DNA of 64,000 bases from JAWLFI01 sp964626595 (GCA_964626595.1 CAZVFU010000001.1:58169-122168); one strand, 5' to 3'. Positions 1-8,919 are shown, counted from the stretch's first letter. Made by a program: numbers and translations. The notes: generated by a model from the letters alone, not told the origin.

Positions 1-1221
1 ACCTATGTGCAGGTTGAGGGGTTAAAAGAAAAAGTCGGCCAGCTGGCCAGCAATTTTTATGGTCAGCCATCGAGAAAGCTAAAAATGGTTGCCGTAACGG
101 GAACGAATGGAAAAACTTCTGTCGCTACCTTGGGCTATCAAGCTATTCGAAGCTTAGGATATAAATCGGGACTACTCAGTACCACGGGGGTATATGTCGA
201 CAATGAAAAATTTGAGGCTACTCACACGACACCTGATCCGATCTCTTTACATCGGGCTCTATCTCAAATGGTTGATCAGGGTTGTGAGTGGTGTTGGATG
301 GAAGCGAGTTCTCATGCATTACATCAAGGGCGAGTTTCAGGGATAGACTTTCTGGCGGGGATTTTTACCAATTTATCCCATGATCATCTCGATTACCACG
401 GTAGCTTCTCAGCATATTTAAAGGCCAAGAAAAGGCTGTTTGACGAACTTTCTGAAGGTTCTGTAGCCATCATTAATCAAGATGATCGCAATGCTTCGGT
501 AATGGTTCAAAACTGCAAGGCACGAAAAGTGAGTTATGGCATGCGGTCTATGGCAGACTACCGCTTGGCGTTAATTGAACAAAATCTGGAGGGGATGGCT
601 GTGCGAATTGATGGTCGCGAATTACATCTATTGTTGAATGGTACTTATAATGCTGCCAATATATTGTCTGTATATGCCACATTAGTAGAATGTGGTGAAG
701 ACAAAGATGAGGTTATGCGGGCGTTGAGTCAGGTGAGAGGAGCTGAGGGGCGTTTTCAAAAAGTGATGGATCCGAAAGGTGAGCGACTTGGTATTGTAGA
801 TTTTGCTCATACGCCAGATGCCATAGAAAAGATATTAAAAGCAATTTCTGAATTGAATGTTCAACAAGGTCGCATTATTACCGTAATTGGATGCGGTGGT
901 GATCGCGATCGGACAAAGCGGCCACAAATGGCAGATATTGCTATTAAAGGAAGCGATAAGGTTGTTTTGACCTCAGATAATCCCAGATCAGAACATCCAG
1001 AAGATATTATAGCCGATATGAAAACCGGCGTGCCTGAAGACAGGGCACATCAGATACTATCCATTCCAGACCGTCGGGAGGCGATTCGGGTGGCGTGTTC
1101 ATTAGCTCAGGCCGGAGATATCGTGCTTGTGGCTGGAAAAGGGCACGAAAAATACCAGGAAATAAAAGACAAACGGATCGCATTTGACGATCTCAGAGAG
1201 CTTAAAGAAGCTCTCTGTTAA
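1..1221 (+). CDS. murE: UDP-N-acetylmuramoyl-tripeptide synthetase MurE, 5' truncated by window edge
   Basis: Cytoplasmic Mur ligase that adds the third residue of the peptidoglycan stem peptide to UDP-MurNAc-L-Ala-D-Glu, using ATP. The frame is open from base 1, so the true start and most of the N-terminal UDP-binding domain lie upstream of the window; the GTG at 7 is not a start. About 406 codons remain. The ATP loop GTNGKT is at bases 100-117, followed by the central and C-terminal ligase domains. The motif DNPR at bases 976-987 is the signature of MurE enzymes that accept meso-diaminopimelate rather than lysine, so a Gram-negative type DAP wall is inferred. First visible gene of the division cluster, same strand as all genes to ftsZ. 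Identity is firm; only the N-terminus is missing. Confidence 0.96.
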   Translation, partial: TYVQVEGLKEKVGQLASNFYGQPSRKLKMVAVTGTNGKTSVATLGYQAIRSLGYKSGLLSTTGVYVDNEKFEATHTTPDPISLHRALSQMVDQGCEWCWMEASSHALHQGRVSGIDFLAGIFTNLSHDHLDYHGSFSAYLKAKKRLFDELSEGSVAIINQDDRNASVMVQNCKARKVSYGMRSMADYRLALIEQNLEGMAVRIDGRELHLLLNGTYNAANILSVYATLVECGEDKDEVMRALSQVRGAEGRFQKVMDPKGERLGIVDFAHTPDAIEKILKAISELNVQQGRIITVIGCGGDRDRTKRPQMADIAIKGSDKVVLTSDNPRSEHPEDIIADMKTGVPEDRAHQILSIPDRREAIRVACSLAQAGDIVLVAGKGHEKYQEIKDKRIAFDDLRELKEALC

Positions 1222-1255
1222 GAAGTTGGTTTTGTTATCAAAATCAGGTTGGTTT

Positions 1256-1324
1256 TAACAGTTATAGCGAGTATGCTTATACGTACTGTGGTTGGGACGT
1301 TTGCAGGTACTCGCTATGCTGTTA
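1256..1324 (+). repeat. Imperfect inverted repeat between murE and mraY
   Basis: Arms at 1256-1273 and 1308-1324. Ten base pairs (1264-1273 with 1308-1317) plus six outer pairs (1256-1261 with 1319-1324) are separated by a small internal bulge; the loop is 34 nt. It lies in the 138-nt gap before the likely mraY start at 1360 and has no T-run, so it is not a classical terminator. It could be an RNA processing site or leader structure, or a protein-binding palindrome. Function unknown. Confidence 0.5.
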
Positions 1325-1359
1325 ATTTTTTAATGAAAAAAATAATAGACATAGCTGCC

Positions 1360-2616
1360 ATGCTTTATCACCTTTTTACATATCTCGACAGTCAATGGGA
1401 CCTCCCCGGTTCTGGACTGTTTTACTTCCTCACTTTTCGTGCAGGCATGGCTATTTTATTGTCTCTCATTATCACTATTGCTTTTGGACATCTTGTTATT
1501 AAATATTTGCAGCGGTTACAAGTAGGAGAACAAGTTCGCGAACTCGGCCTGGCCGGGCAAAAAGAAAAAGCGGGTACACCCACCATGGGAGGACTGCTCA
1601 TATTCTTGGCTATTATGGTGCCGAGTTTACTATTGGCTGACTTATCCAATATTTATATTCAACTCCTTTTACTATCCACAGTATGGTTAGCTGCAATTGG
1701 CTTTATTGATGATTACATAAAGGTTTTTAAAAAGGATAAACGTGGATTATCTGGGAAGTTTAAAGTTTTGGGCCAGGTCGGATTGGGAGTGATTGTGGCA
1801 ATCACCATGTTATTCCACGAGGATATCTTAGTTCGCATGGATGCAGCAGAAGCTCAGGATAGAGGGTTAGAGGTTGTTAAAGCTGTTCCCTTCAATAATT
1901 CAGCTGAAGCAACAGGGCCTGATTTTGTTTATGTACAAACGACACTGACCAATGTCCCCTTCTTCAAGAACAATCTCATTGATTATAAAGATCTGTTGTT
2001 TTTCCTCGGTGAGAATGCAGCGGTTTGGGCCTGGATTGTGTTTGTTCCTCTGGTTATTTTTATTGTGACAGCGGTGTCCAACGGAGCAAATTTGACGGAT
2101 GGCTTAGATGGCTTGGCTGCTGGAGTTTCTGCAGTAATAGTTGCTGCATTAGCTATCCTATCTTATGTTTCCGGAAATACGGTTATCGCGGAGTATCTCA
2201 ACATACTTTATTTGCCCTACACGGGAGAAATCGTGGTGTTTTCCGCTTCTTTTTTGGGAGCCTGTATCGGGTATTTATGGTATAATGCTTATCCAGCTAA
2301 GGTATTTATGGGCGATACCGGATCCTTAATGCTTGGAGGATTAATTGCTTCTTTGGCCATTCTCATACGCAAAGAACTACTTATCCCCATTTTATGTGGC
2401 GTCTTCTTAATCGAAAATATTTCTGTCATCTTGCAAGTAGGGTATTTTAAGTATACAAAGCGAACGCAAGGTGTTGGACAACGGATTTGGTTGATGACAC
2501 CCATCCATCATCATTTCCAGAAAAAAGGAATCCATGAATCTACTATCGTCGTTAGATTTTGGATTGTAGCGATATTATTGGCGGTGATCACTATTATAAC
2601 TCTTAAGATCAGATAA
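1360..2616 (+). CDS. mraY: Phospho-N-acetylmuramoyl-pentapeptide-transferase MraY
   Basis: Integral membrane enzyme that transfers phospho-MurNAc-pentapeptide from UDP to undecaprenyl phosphate, making lipid I. I start it at ATG 1360 (MLYHLFTYLD), which matches the usual family N-terminus. The same frame runs upstream to a TTG at 1249 through a non-conserved stretch overlapping the inverted repeat, and an ATG at 1333 is the alternative. Predicted 418 residues with about ten hydrophobic segments. Family motifs seen: DDYIKVFKKD, NGANLTDGLDGLAAG, MGDTGSLMLGG and the histidine cluster TPIHHHFQKKG. It is longer than the E. coli enzyme because of an insert around residues 150-215, which I recall as usual in Bacteroidota. 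Followed after 4 nt by ftsW. Confidence 0.95.
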   Translation: MLYHLFTYLDSQWDLPGSGLFYFLTFRAGMAILLSLIITIAFGHLVIKYLQRLQVGEQVRELGLAGQKEKAGTPTMGGLLIFLAIMVPSLLLADLSNIYIQLLLLSTVWLAAIGFIDDYIKVFKKDKRGLSGKFKVLGQVGLGVIVAITMLFHEDILVRMDAAEAQDRGLEVVKAVPFNNSAEATGPDFVYVQTTLTNVPFFKNNLIDYKDLLFFLGENAAVWAWIVFVPLVIFIVTAVSNGANLTDGLDGLAAGVSAVIVAALAILSYVSGNTVIAEYLNILYLPYTGEIVVFSASFLGACIGYLWYNAYPAKVFMGDTGSLMLGGLIASLAILIRKELLIPILCGVFLIENISVILQVGYFKYTKRTQGVGQRIWLMTPIHHHFQKKGIHESTIVVRFWIVAILLAVITIITLKIR

Positions 2617-2620
2617 TTAT

Positions 2621-3853
2621 ATGCAGTTCGTAACCAACATACAAAAGCGCATAAAAGGAGATAGCTGGATTTGGCTTAGCGTAGTCTTTCTGTCTATTGC
2701 TTCTGTATTGGCTGTGTACAGTGCTTCCGGAAGTTTATCAAGTACTGCAGGTGGTCCAACGACTGAGACCTATTTGCTGAAACAAATAAGTATTTTGTGT
2801 ATCGGATTCGGACTAGCATACTTCGTCCAGAATATGCACTACACCATTTTCGGAAAGCTGAGTATTCTTGCCCTAGGGCTTTCCATCATCTTGCTCATTT
2901 TCACTTTGGCTTATGGAATGGAAATCAATGATGCGCGCCGTTGGGTGCGGATCCCCATTATTAATTCCAGTTTTCAGACAAGCGACTTTGCCCGATTATC
3001 CTTAATAGTTTATTTGGCTTATACGATTGCGCAGGCAGGACCCAAAGCATCTCAGCCGCAATTTTTTATGGTTCATATATTGTTGCCCGTTATCATAGTT
3101 TGTGGATTGATTATGCCCTCAGATTTATCTACGGCATTAATGTTGTTTGCTACCTGTCTGATACTTCTGATTGTTGGCGGAATTAATTTACGGCTCCTGA
3201 TGACAATAGTGATGATGTTGGCCATTGTTGGAGGAATATATTTAGCATTGGGAACATTTTTTGATTCCATTCGGTCAACTACATGGGTAAATCGTATTAC
3301 GACCTTTTTTGGTGATGAGGGGGATACCTTTCAAATCACTCAGGCAAAAATTGCAATTGCAGAAGGCGGCATATTTGGCGAGGGACCCGGAAATAGTGTC
3401 CAACGCAACTTCCTCCCGTCGCCATATGCAGACTTTATTTATGCTATTATCATCGAGGAATATGGTTTGTTAGGTGGGATGTCTTTAATGGGTATTTACT
3501 TCCTTTTATTATTCCGTTGCGTTAAAATAGTAACCCGCACTACGCGCTCTTTTGCTGCTCTTTTGACTGTGGGTATAAGCATAAGTCTTGTGTTACAAGC
3601 TTTATTAAATATGGCCGTTTCGGTCGATTTAGTTCCGGTTACCGGATTGAATTTACCATTTGTCAGTAAGGGTGGAACATCAGCTGTTTTCCAGTTCGTA
3701 GCTATTGGTATGGTGTTATCAGTGAGTCATTATTCAGAAATTCAGCGGGCCCAGGACGAGGCAGAGGCTGCAGCATTGAAAGAGCAAGCCGAGTCAGATT
3801 CTCAGGACCCTATTTCTTCACCAAAAAATGCAAGTCATGAAGGTAATGATTAG
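2621..3853 (+). CDS. ftsW: Septal peptidoglycan polymerase FtsW (SEDS family)
   Basis: Polytopic SEDS-family glycosyltransferase that polymerises lipid II at the division septum with its partner class B PBP (FtsI, expected upstream of the window). The 410-residue product has about ten transmembrane segments, an early segment ending in VYSASGS, the ARRWVRIP loop, and the C-terminal PVTGLNLPFVSKGGTS motif typical of FtsW/RodA/SpoVE. Its place between mraY and murG favours FtsW over RodA. The C-terminal 35 residues are polar and acidic, probably a cytoplasmic tail. The end overlaps the murG start, suggesting translational coupling. Confidence 0.93.
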   Translation: MQFVTNIQKRIKGDSWIWLSVVFLSIASVLAVYSASGSLSSTAGGPTTETYLLKQISILCIGFGLAYFVQNMHYTIFGKLSILALGLSIILLIFTLAYGMEINDARRWVRIPIINSSFQTSDFARLSLIVYLAYTIAQAGPKASQPQFFMVHILLPVIIVCGLIMPSDLSTALMLFATCLILLIVGGINLRLLMTIVMMLAIVGGIYLALGTFFDSIRSTTWVNRITTFFGDEGDTFQITQAKIAIAEGGIFGEGPGNSVQRNFLPSPYADFIYAIIIEEYGLLGGMSLMGIYFLLLFRCVKIVTRTTRSFAALLTVGISISLVLQALLNMAVSVDLVPVTGLNLPFVSKGGTSAVFQFVAIGMVLSVSHYSEIQRAQDEAEAAALKEQAESDSQDPISSPKNASHEGND

Positions 3854-4922
3854 TGGTGGAGGTACAGGTGGACATATTTTCCCGGCCATAGCTATTGCAT
3901 CTGGCCTGAAGGAGAAATATCCGCAAATTGATATTCACTTTGTTGGAGCAAGAGGGAAAATGGAAATGGAGAAGGTGCCCAGAGCAGGTTTTGAAATAAC
4001 AGGTTTGCCGATCAGGGGATTACAACGCCGATGGACGTGGAAAAACCTTAGCGTTCCCTTCAGGTTAGTTTATAGCCTTTGGATGTGCTACCGATTAATC
4101 AAAAAACATCAGCCGCAATTGGTCATTGGGGTTGGAGGCTATGCAAGTGCACCTTTAATGTGGATGGCTTCAAAAATGAATACGCCTATTGTCATACAGG
4201 AGCAAAACTCATTTCCTGGCTTGACGAATCGCTGGTTGGCTAAATCAGCTCAAAAAATATTTGTAGCCTTTCCGAACATGGAAAAGTATTTTCCGGCAGA
4301 TCGAATTATTATGTCGGGAAATCCTATTCGGATAGAGCTTAAAGAATCTCAGTCGGGAAAGCAGGAATCATTGCGCTTTTTTGACTTGGGTCTCAATTCA
4401 ACGCTTTTGATATTTGGAGGAAGCTTAGGAGCTAAAACGCTAAATGAAGCCGTAATGGCATCGGCTCCTGTGCTTCGCCAATATCCTCAGGTTCAACTCC
4501 TCTGGCAGTGTGGGAGCGTACATTATGAAAAATGCAAAAACTCTGAGGTGGCTCAGCTGCCGCAGGTCAGATTGATGCCCTTTATCCATGAAATGGACAA
4601 GGCATATGCAGCATCAGATGTGGTGATCTGCCGAGCAGGAGCACTCACTATTTCTGAACTCAGTGCGCTGGGGAAGGCAGCAGTATTAATCCCTTCCCCT
4701 CATGTGGCAGCTGATCATCAAACGAAAAATGCTCAAACGCTAACAGCTGAAAACGCCGCCATCCTCATTTCGGATAAAGAGGGTGGAGAAGCTGTTCGAA
4801 AGGCAATTGAACTATTGCAGCAGCCGGAGGAGATTGTGGAGTTAGAGCAAAACATTGCTCGATTTGGCCGCAAAGATGCGGTAGAAAATATCATTCGTGA
4901 ACTCGAAAACTGGATTGTATGA
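3837..4922 (+). CDS. murG: UDP-GlcNAc:lipid I N-acetylglucosaminyltransferase MurG
   Basis: Peripheral membrane GT-B glycosyltransferase converting lipid I to lipid II. N-terminal glycine motif SGGGTGGHIFPA directly after the start, IGVGGYASAPL around residue 100, VIQEQNSFPG, GGSLGA near residue 195 and the nucleotide-binding CRAGALTISELSALG all match the family. I choose ATG 3837 (MKVMISGGG) inside the ftsW 3' end; an in-frame ATG at 3828 would add three residues. About 361 residues, normal length. Its TGA overlaps the ftsQ ATG (ATGA at 4919). In many Bacteroidota murC follows murG; here ftsQ follows directly. Confidence 0.95.
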   Translation: MKVMISGGGTGGHIFPAIAIASGLKEKYPQIDIHFVGARGKMEMEKVPRAGFEITGLPIRGLQRRWTWKNLSVPFRLVYSLWMCYRLIKKHQPQLVIGVGGYASAPLMWMASKMNTPIVIQEQNSFPGLTNRWLAKSAQKIFVAFPNMEKYFPADRIIMSGNPIRIELKESQSGKQESLRFFDLGLNSTLLIFGGSLGAKTLNEAVMASAPVLRQYPQVQLLWQCGSVHYEKCKNSEVAQLPQVRLMPFIHEMDKAYAASDVVICRAGALTISELSALGKAAVLIPSPHVAADHQTKNAQTLTAENAAILISDKEGGEAVRKAIELLQQPEEIVELEQNIARFGRKDAVENIIRELENWIV

Positions 4923-5683
4923 AAAGCTGGAAGTTGTCAAATAAATACGCCGCTCTCTTAATGGGGCTTTCCATTTTGCTTTTGGGCATTTTGTTAATGT
5001 CAACACAGAGTTACAAGCAGGATATGCCAGTCAGTGCTGTGAATGTGCATATTGAGCCTTTGCCTACCGGAGGAAATATGCTGGATGGGGAATCTGTTCG
5101 CAATCACTTTTTGAATACTCTTGGATTTTCACCAACAGATATTCCAATGAAAATGCTTTCTATTGCTCAATGGGAAGAAGATCTTTACAAGATGGATTAT
5201 GTGCGTCGGGCAGATATTTATGTGGATGGAAATCGAGAACTTAACATTACAATTCAGCAGCGAAAGCCGATTTTGAGAGCTATTGAAAATGGAAAATCTT
5301 TTTTCTTGGACCGAACAGGTTCCTTTTTGCCACATTCAACTTCTTATAGTCCGAGAATACCCATTTTGCGGGGCCACTGGCCAAATCAGATGGAAAATGA
5401 AAAGTGGAAATCGGAGTTGATCGATGTTATTTCTTTCTTTGATGAACACGAGTACGAACGCCGACTTATTGATCAAATTTACAGGAATACAGATGGTACT
5501 TATACTATGATACCCGTTTTAGGTCATCTGAAGATCCACTTTGGAAACTGGACCTCAGCGGAAGACAAGTTTACACGTTTACAGCACTTTTTTGATGAAG
5601 TCCTACCGGAAAAGGGTTGGACACAGTACGAAAGTATCGATGTGAGTTATGCAGATCAGGTTATTGCAAAAATGAAAGTTTAA
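4919..5683 (+). CDS. ftsQ: Cell division protein FtsQ/DivIB-like
   Basis: Bitopic division protein: a short cytoplasmic N-terminus, one hydrophobic helix (about residues 9-28, AALLMGLSILLLGILLM) and a roughly 220-residue periplasmic part. The region after the helix has a POTRA-like beginning (an N-terminal strand, then KMDYVRRADIYVDGNRELNITIQQRKPI, a typical FtsQ stretch), then the FLDRTGSFLP segment seen in FtsQ proteins. It links early and late divisome proteins. Assignment rests on weak family similarity plus position between murG and ftsA, the canonical place. It starts inside the murG stop codon and ends 12 nt before ftsA. Confidence 0.88.
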   Translation: MKSWKLSNKYAALLMGLSILLLGILLMSTQSYKQDMPVSAVNVHIEPLPTGGNMLDGESVRNHFLNTLGFSPTDIPMKMLSIAQWEEDLYKMDYVRRADIYVDGNRELNITIQQRKPILRAIENGKSFFLDRTGSFLPHSTSYSPRIPILRGHWPNQMENEKWKSELIDVISFFDEHEYERRLIDQIYRNTDGTYTMIPVLGHLKIHFGNWTSAEDKFTRLQHFFDEVLPEKGWTQYESIDVSYADQVIAKMKV

Positions 5684-5695
5684 AAAAAACTAATT

Positions 5696-7111
5696 ATGAA
5701 CAGGAATCAACATTTTATGGATGAAGTCGTAGTGGCTTTGGACATTGGAACCACCAAGATTTGTGCCCTTGCCGGCCGAATGAACGATTTGGGTCAACTC
5801 GAAGTTCTCGGGATTGGTAAAGTGGAATCTACTGGTGTACTTCGCGGGGTGGTTGCCAATATCGATCGCACAGTTAAAGCGATCCGCCAAGCCGTTGAAA
5901 AGGTGGAAAGATCGACACAATCTCAGGTAAAGGACGTGTATATAGGCATCGCCGGCCAACATATTAAAAGCTTCCAGCATCATGGGGTTCTTCCACGGGA
6001 TAATGCGGAGGTAGAAATCTCTCGTGAAGATCTCGAGGAAATGCGTCGAACTATGCATAAAATGGGACTTCCACCAGGAGATAAAATTTTACATGTTATT
6101 CCTCAAGAATATACCGTCGATAATGAAGCGGGTATTAATGATCCAATCGGAATGTCAGGGATTCGACTGGAAGCAAATTTCCACATCATCACCGGACAGG
6201 TTACCGCTTTCAATAATATGAAGCGTTGCGTCGATCGCGCCGGCCTTCGAGTCAAAGATATGACGCTCGAACCGATCGCATCAGCACAAGCTGTTCTTAC
6301 AGAGGAAGAAATGACTGCGGGGGTTGCCCTTGTGGATATGGGGGGAGGAACGACAGATCTGACTGTGTTTCACGAGGGGCTTATCCGCCATACAGCAGTA
6401 ATCCCTTTCGGGGGTAATGTCATTACCAAAGATATTAAGGAAGGTTGCACCGTCATGCAAGATCAGGCCGAAAAACTGAAGGTTAAATTTGGATCGGCAC
6501 TTGAGCAGGAAATTATCGATAATCGAATTGTAACTATCCCAGGCCTAAAAGGAAGGGATGCTAAGGAAATAAGTGAGAAAAACCTCGCACTCATCATTCA
6601 GGCCCGAGTAGAAGAAATTCTCGATTACGTGTATTGGGAAATTCAACGTTCCGGGTATGAGCAAAAACTCATAGGTGGTATTGTACTTACCGGTGGTGGA
6701 TCACTATTGAAAAATATAGATAAGCTCACTGCTTTTCACACGGGAATGGAAGCCCGAGTGGGGCGACCGATTGAAACCCTGGCTCATGGCTACCCCAAGG
6801 AACTGGAAAGCCCTATTTACTCAACTGGAATTGGCTTATTACTGAAGGCGGTAAATACAAGAGCTATAGCTTCTATTTCTGGTTTAGTCCGAAGTGAAAT
6901 CCAGTTTGAATACGAGGAGGACATTCCGGCGGCAAATCATAAAGAGACGAATATGGGCGCTGAGTCTCCCCCCGAGAAGAGTGAAACTCATGAGGAAGAA
7001 ATACCAAAACAACAAGAGCCAAGGAACAAGTTCTTCGATAACGTCATGAGCTCTGTAAAACATTTTTTCGAAGCGACAGATGATCGAAAAATTGATGATC
7101 TCGAATCGTAA
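5696..7111 (+). CDS. ftsA: Cell division protein FtsA
   Basis: Actin-like ATPase that tethers FtsZ filaments to the membrane and recruits the divisome. Phosphate-binding motif VALDIGTTKICALAG at about residues 13-27, the SHS2 insertion (about 84-165), second phosphate motif LVDMGGGTTDLTVF at about 211-224, and the adenosine motif GIVLTGGGSLLKNI near 340. The body is followed by a polar linker (about 400-445) and a C-terminal stretch with alternating hydrophobic and basic residues (FFDNVMSSVKHFFEA), a plausible amphipathic membrane-targeting helix, though with extra residues after it. 471 residues, slightly longer than E. coli FtsA. Next gene is ftsZ after 30 nt. Confidence 0.96.
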   Translation: MNRNQHFMDEVVVALDIGTTKICALAGRMNDLGQLEVLGIGKVESTGVLRGVVANIDRTVKAIRQAVEKVERSTQSQVKDVYIGIAGQHIKSFQHHGVLPRDNAEVEISREDLEEMRRTMHKMGLPPGDKILHVIPQEYTVDNEAGINDPIGMSGIRLEANFHIITGQVTAFNNMKRCVDRAGLRVKDMTLEPIASAQAVLTEEEMTAGVALVDMGGGTTDLTVFHEGLIRHTAVIPFGGNVITKDIKEGCTVMQDQAEKLKVKFGSALEQEIIDNRIVTIPGLKGRDAKEISEKNLALIIQARVEEILDYVYWEIQRSGYEQKLIGGIVLTGGGSLLKNIDKLTAFHTGMEARVGRPIETLAHGYPKELESPIYSTGIGLLLKAVNTRAIASISGLVRSEIQFEYEEDIPAANHKETNMGAESPPEKSETHEEEIPKQQEPRNKFFDNVMSSVKHFFEATDDRKIDDLES

Positions 7112-7141
7112 ACCTATTTCCCAACAAAAAAAAGAAAAATT

Positions 7142-8578
7142 ATGCCTATTCAATTTGATATACCCCAAGAAGAAAAAGCTGTCATCAAAGTTATTGGAGT
7201 TGGTGGTGGAGGATCAAATGCCGTTACTCACATGTTCCAACAAGGAATTGTTGGAGTGGAATACGCCATTACAAATACAGACCGACAGGCGCTGGAAGCC
7301 AGCCCGGTTCCAACCAAAATTGCATTGGGACCTGAACTTACAGATGGTCGAGGTGCAGGATCAAAGCCGGAAATCGGTCGACAAGCATGTATTGAATCAG
7401 TCGATAAGGTGAAAGATTTCCTTCAGGACACAAAAATGGTATTTGTTACTGCTGGTTTAGGCGGAGGTACCGGAACTGGGGCAGCACCGGTCATCGCCAA
7501 AGCCGCTCAGGAAACAGGAGTTTTAACCGTCGGGATCGTCACGCTTCCCTTTTCTTTTGAAGGTCGACGAAGAGCTAAACAAGCACTATCCGGTCTGGAG
7601 GAGTTGAGAAAGTATGTAGACTCACTATTAGTTATTTCGAATGACAAACTCCGTGAAATGCATGGAAATCTGGTCCTGGATGAAGCTTTTGGTCAGGCAG
7701 ATAATATTTTGACTTCTGCTGCCAAAGGAATCGCTGAAATCATTACCATTGAAGGTAAGATTAATGTGGACTTCGAAGATGTGAATACGGTCATGCGAGA
7801 TAGCGGTGTAGCTATTATGGGGACCGCGATTATGGAAGGAGAGGATCGAGCAAATCGCGCCATTGAAGCGGCCTTAAACTCACCTCTTTTGGAAGAGAAT
7901 AACATCAAAGGAGCTGAACATATCCTCCTAAATATTACATCGGGATCTCAGCAAATTACAATGGATGAGATCGTTGAAATCACGGATTATCTTCAAAGTG
8001 AGGCGGGGTATGGCACCGACCTGATTTGGGGCCATTGCTATGATGATAGCTTGGGTGATAAAATTAGTGTAACACTGATTGCTACTGGTTTTGAACAAAG
8101 TACGCTCCCAGATGATAAGAAAAATCGTCGTGGAAATAGTGTTCGGATTCCTCTCGAAGATCAATGGGAAGATACCGATCAAGATGATCAAGAGTCAGGT
8201 TCTTTCGATCGCAGTCCTGAAAGTGAAGGAAATGTAATTGAATTTGATGATATTGAAGATGATTACGAAGATCTTCATCGAAATAATGAGCGAAAAGAGC
8301 CCTTTATCAAAGATGAAATTCGAAGGAAAAATGAAGAGCGAAGGCGCGAGCGTTTGCATTCCGATGCACAACGTCGGGAGTCACTTCGTTCCAGAACGAA
8401 AAACTTATCGCGGAAGGCCATCGTCGATATGGAAAATACGCCAGCTTATCGCCGAAGAAAAGTGCAATTGGAAGATGCCGTAGAGTCGGATGATTCAAAA
8501 CTCAGCAACTTTAGCATCGGAGAAGGAGAGGAGCCGCTAGATAGAGGGAACTCCTATCTGCATGATAATGTGGATTGA
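7142..8578 (+). CDS. ftsZ: Cell division GTPase FtsZ
   Basis: Tubulin homologue that forms the Z ring. GTP-binding motifs are VGVGGGGSNAVTHM (about residues 18-31) and the tubulin signature GGGTGTGAAPVIA (about 107-119); the catalytic T7-loop region INVDFEDVNTVM follows at about 200. The conserved globular part ends near residue 320. A long charged linker of about 110 residues follows, rich in Glu, Asp and Arg (with a run such as RRKNEERRRERL). The tail has MENTPAYRRRK, which resembles the PAYLRK-type peptide of Bacteroidota FtsZ, then an acidic end. 478 residues. A rho-independent terminator lies 57 nt downstream. Confidence 0.97.
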   Translation: MPIQFDIPQEEKAVIKVIGVGGGGSNAVTHMFQQGIVGVEYAITNTDRQALEASPVPTKIALGPELTDGRGAGSKPEIGRQACIESVDKVKDFLQDTKMVFVTAGLGGGTGTGAAPVIAKAAQETGVLTVGIVTLPFSFEGRRRAKQALSGLEELRKYVDSLLVISNDKLREMHGNLVLDEAFGQADNILTSAAKGIAEIITIEGKINVDFEDVNTVMRDSGVAIMGTAIMEGEDRANRAIEAALNSPLLEENNIKGAEHILLNITSGSQQITMDEIVEITDYLQSEAGYGTDLIWGHCYDDSLGDKISVTLIATGFEQSTLPDDKKNRRGNSVRIPLEDQWEDTDQDDQESGSFDRSPESEGNVIEFDDIEDDYEDLHRNNERKEPFIKDEIRRKNEERRRERLHSDAQRRESLRSRTKNLSRKAIVDMENTPAYRRRKVQLEDAVESDDSKLSNFSIGEGEEPLDRGNSYLHDNVD

Positions 8579-8634
8579 TATGATATGAGTACAATTTAAT
8601 TTAAGACCAGAGTCTGGACAAGTCCAAAGTGATA

Positions 8635-8667
8635 AAGCCTGAAGGAGCAATCTTTCGGGCTTTTTTT
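8635..8667 (+). terminator. Rho-independent terminator after ftsZ
   Basis: Stem 8635-8643 (AAGCCTGAA) pairs with 8654-8662 (TTCGGGCTT, one G-T pair), with a short loop, and is followed by a run of T to 8667. It ends the division operon. Confidence 0.85.
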
Positions 8668-8752
8668 ATTTCTAGTAGGTTTATGTATATCAGTAGATTA
8701 CATATAAAACAAAAAAAATATACATTCAAATTAAAAAAAAAGGTAATATGTC

Positions 8753-8783
8753 TTGGATATTTTGAAATCTGCAACTATCTTAG
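8753..8783 (+). promoter_or_regulatory. Bacteroidota-type promoter for the small transcript
   Basis: TTG at 8753-8755, a 20-nt spacer, then TATCTTAG at 8776-8783, close to the consensus TAnnTTTG. Transcription would begin near 8787, at the ATG at 8788. The region upstream is very A-rich (8700-8745), like an UP element or simply spacer. Confidence 0.6.
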
Positions 8784-8787
8784 CAAT

Positions 8788-8886
8788 ATGATAGAAAAGT
8801 ATAATATGTTTTATTCAAAATATGAGGTCACTACACAGACTTTGGGTGGTGATTATAAAGATGCTCTTATTCTCGATCTCATCTAG
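8788..8886 (+). CDS. Possible leaderless 32-residue peptide ORF
   Basis: ATG at 8788 lies about five bases past the -7 box, so the message would have essentially no leader, which some bacterial mRNAs do. The peptide begins MIEKYNMFYSKYEVTT and ends KDALILDLI; it is soluble-looking with no signal peptide or membrane segment. Its TAG stop sits in the loop of the hairpin at 8876-8896. A longer frame starting at 8629 crosses the ftsZ terminator and this promoter, so it is not believable. The ORF may be fortuitous inside a small RNA; the choice cannot be made from one sequence. Confidence 0.3.
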   Translation: MIEKYNMFYSKYEVTTQTLGGDYKDALILDLI

Positions 8887-8895
8887 TTCATGAGA

Positions 8896-8919
8896 TTGGT
8901 TTATTGGTTTATTGGTTTA
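8896..8919 (+). repeat. Three tandem copies of TTGGTTTA
   Basis: Exact 8-nt units at 8896-8903, 8904-8911 and 8912-8919, between the small hairpin and the terminator of the small transcript. Single-stranded in the predicted RNA, so it could be a pairing or protein-binding site. Confidence 0.8.

Noticed and set aside
7..9. GTG as start of murE
   Set aside because: The frame is open to base 1 and the product lacks the N-terminal domain of MurE; the real start is outside the window.
1249..1359. Upstream extension of mraY from TTG 1249
   Set aside because: It translates the inverted repeat and has no resemblance to MraY N-termini; ATG 1360 fits the family.
8629..8787. 85-residue frame starting at 8629
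   Set aside because: It crosses the ftsZ terminator and the promoter at 8753-8783, so no single transcript would carry it.
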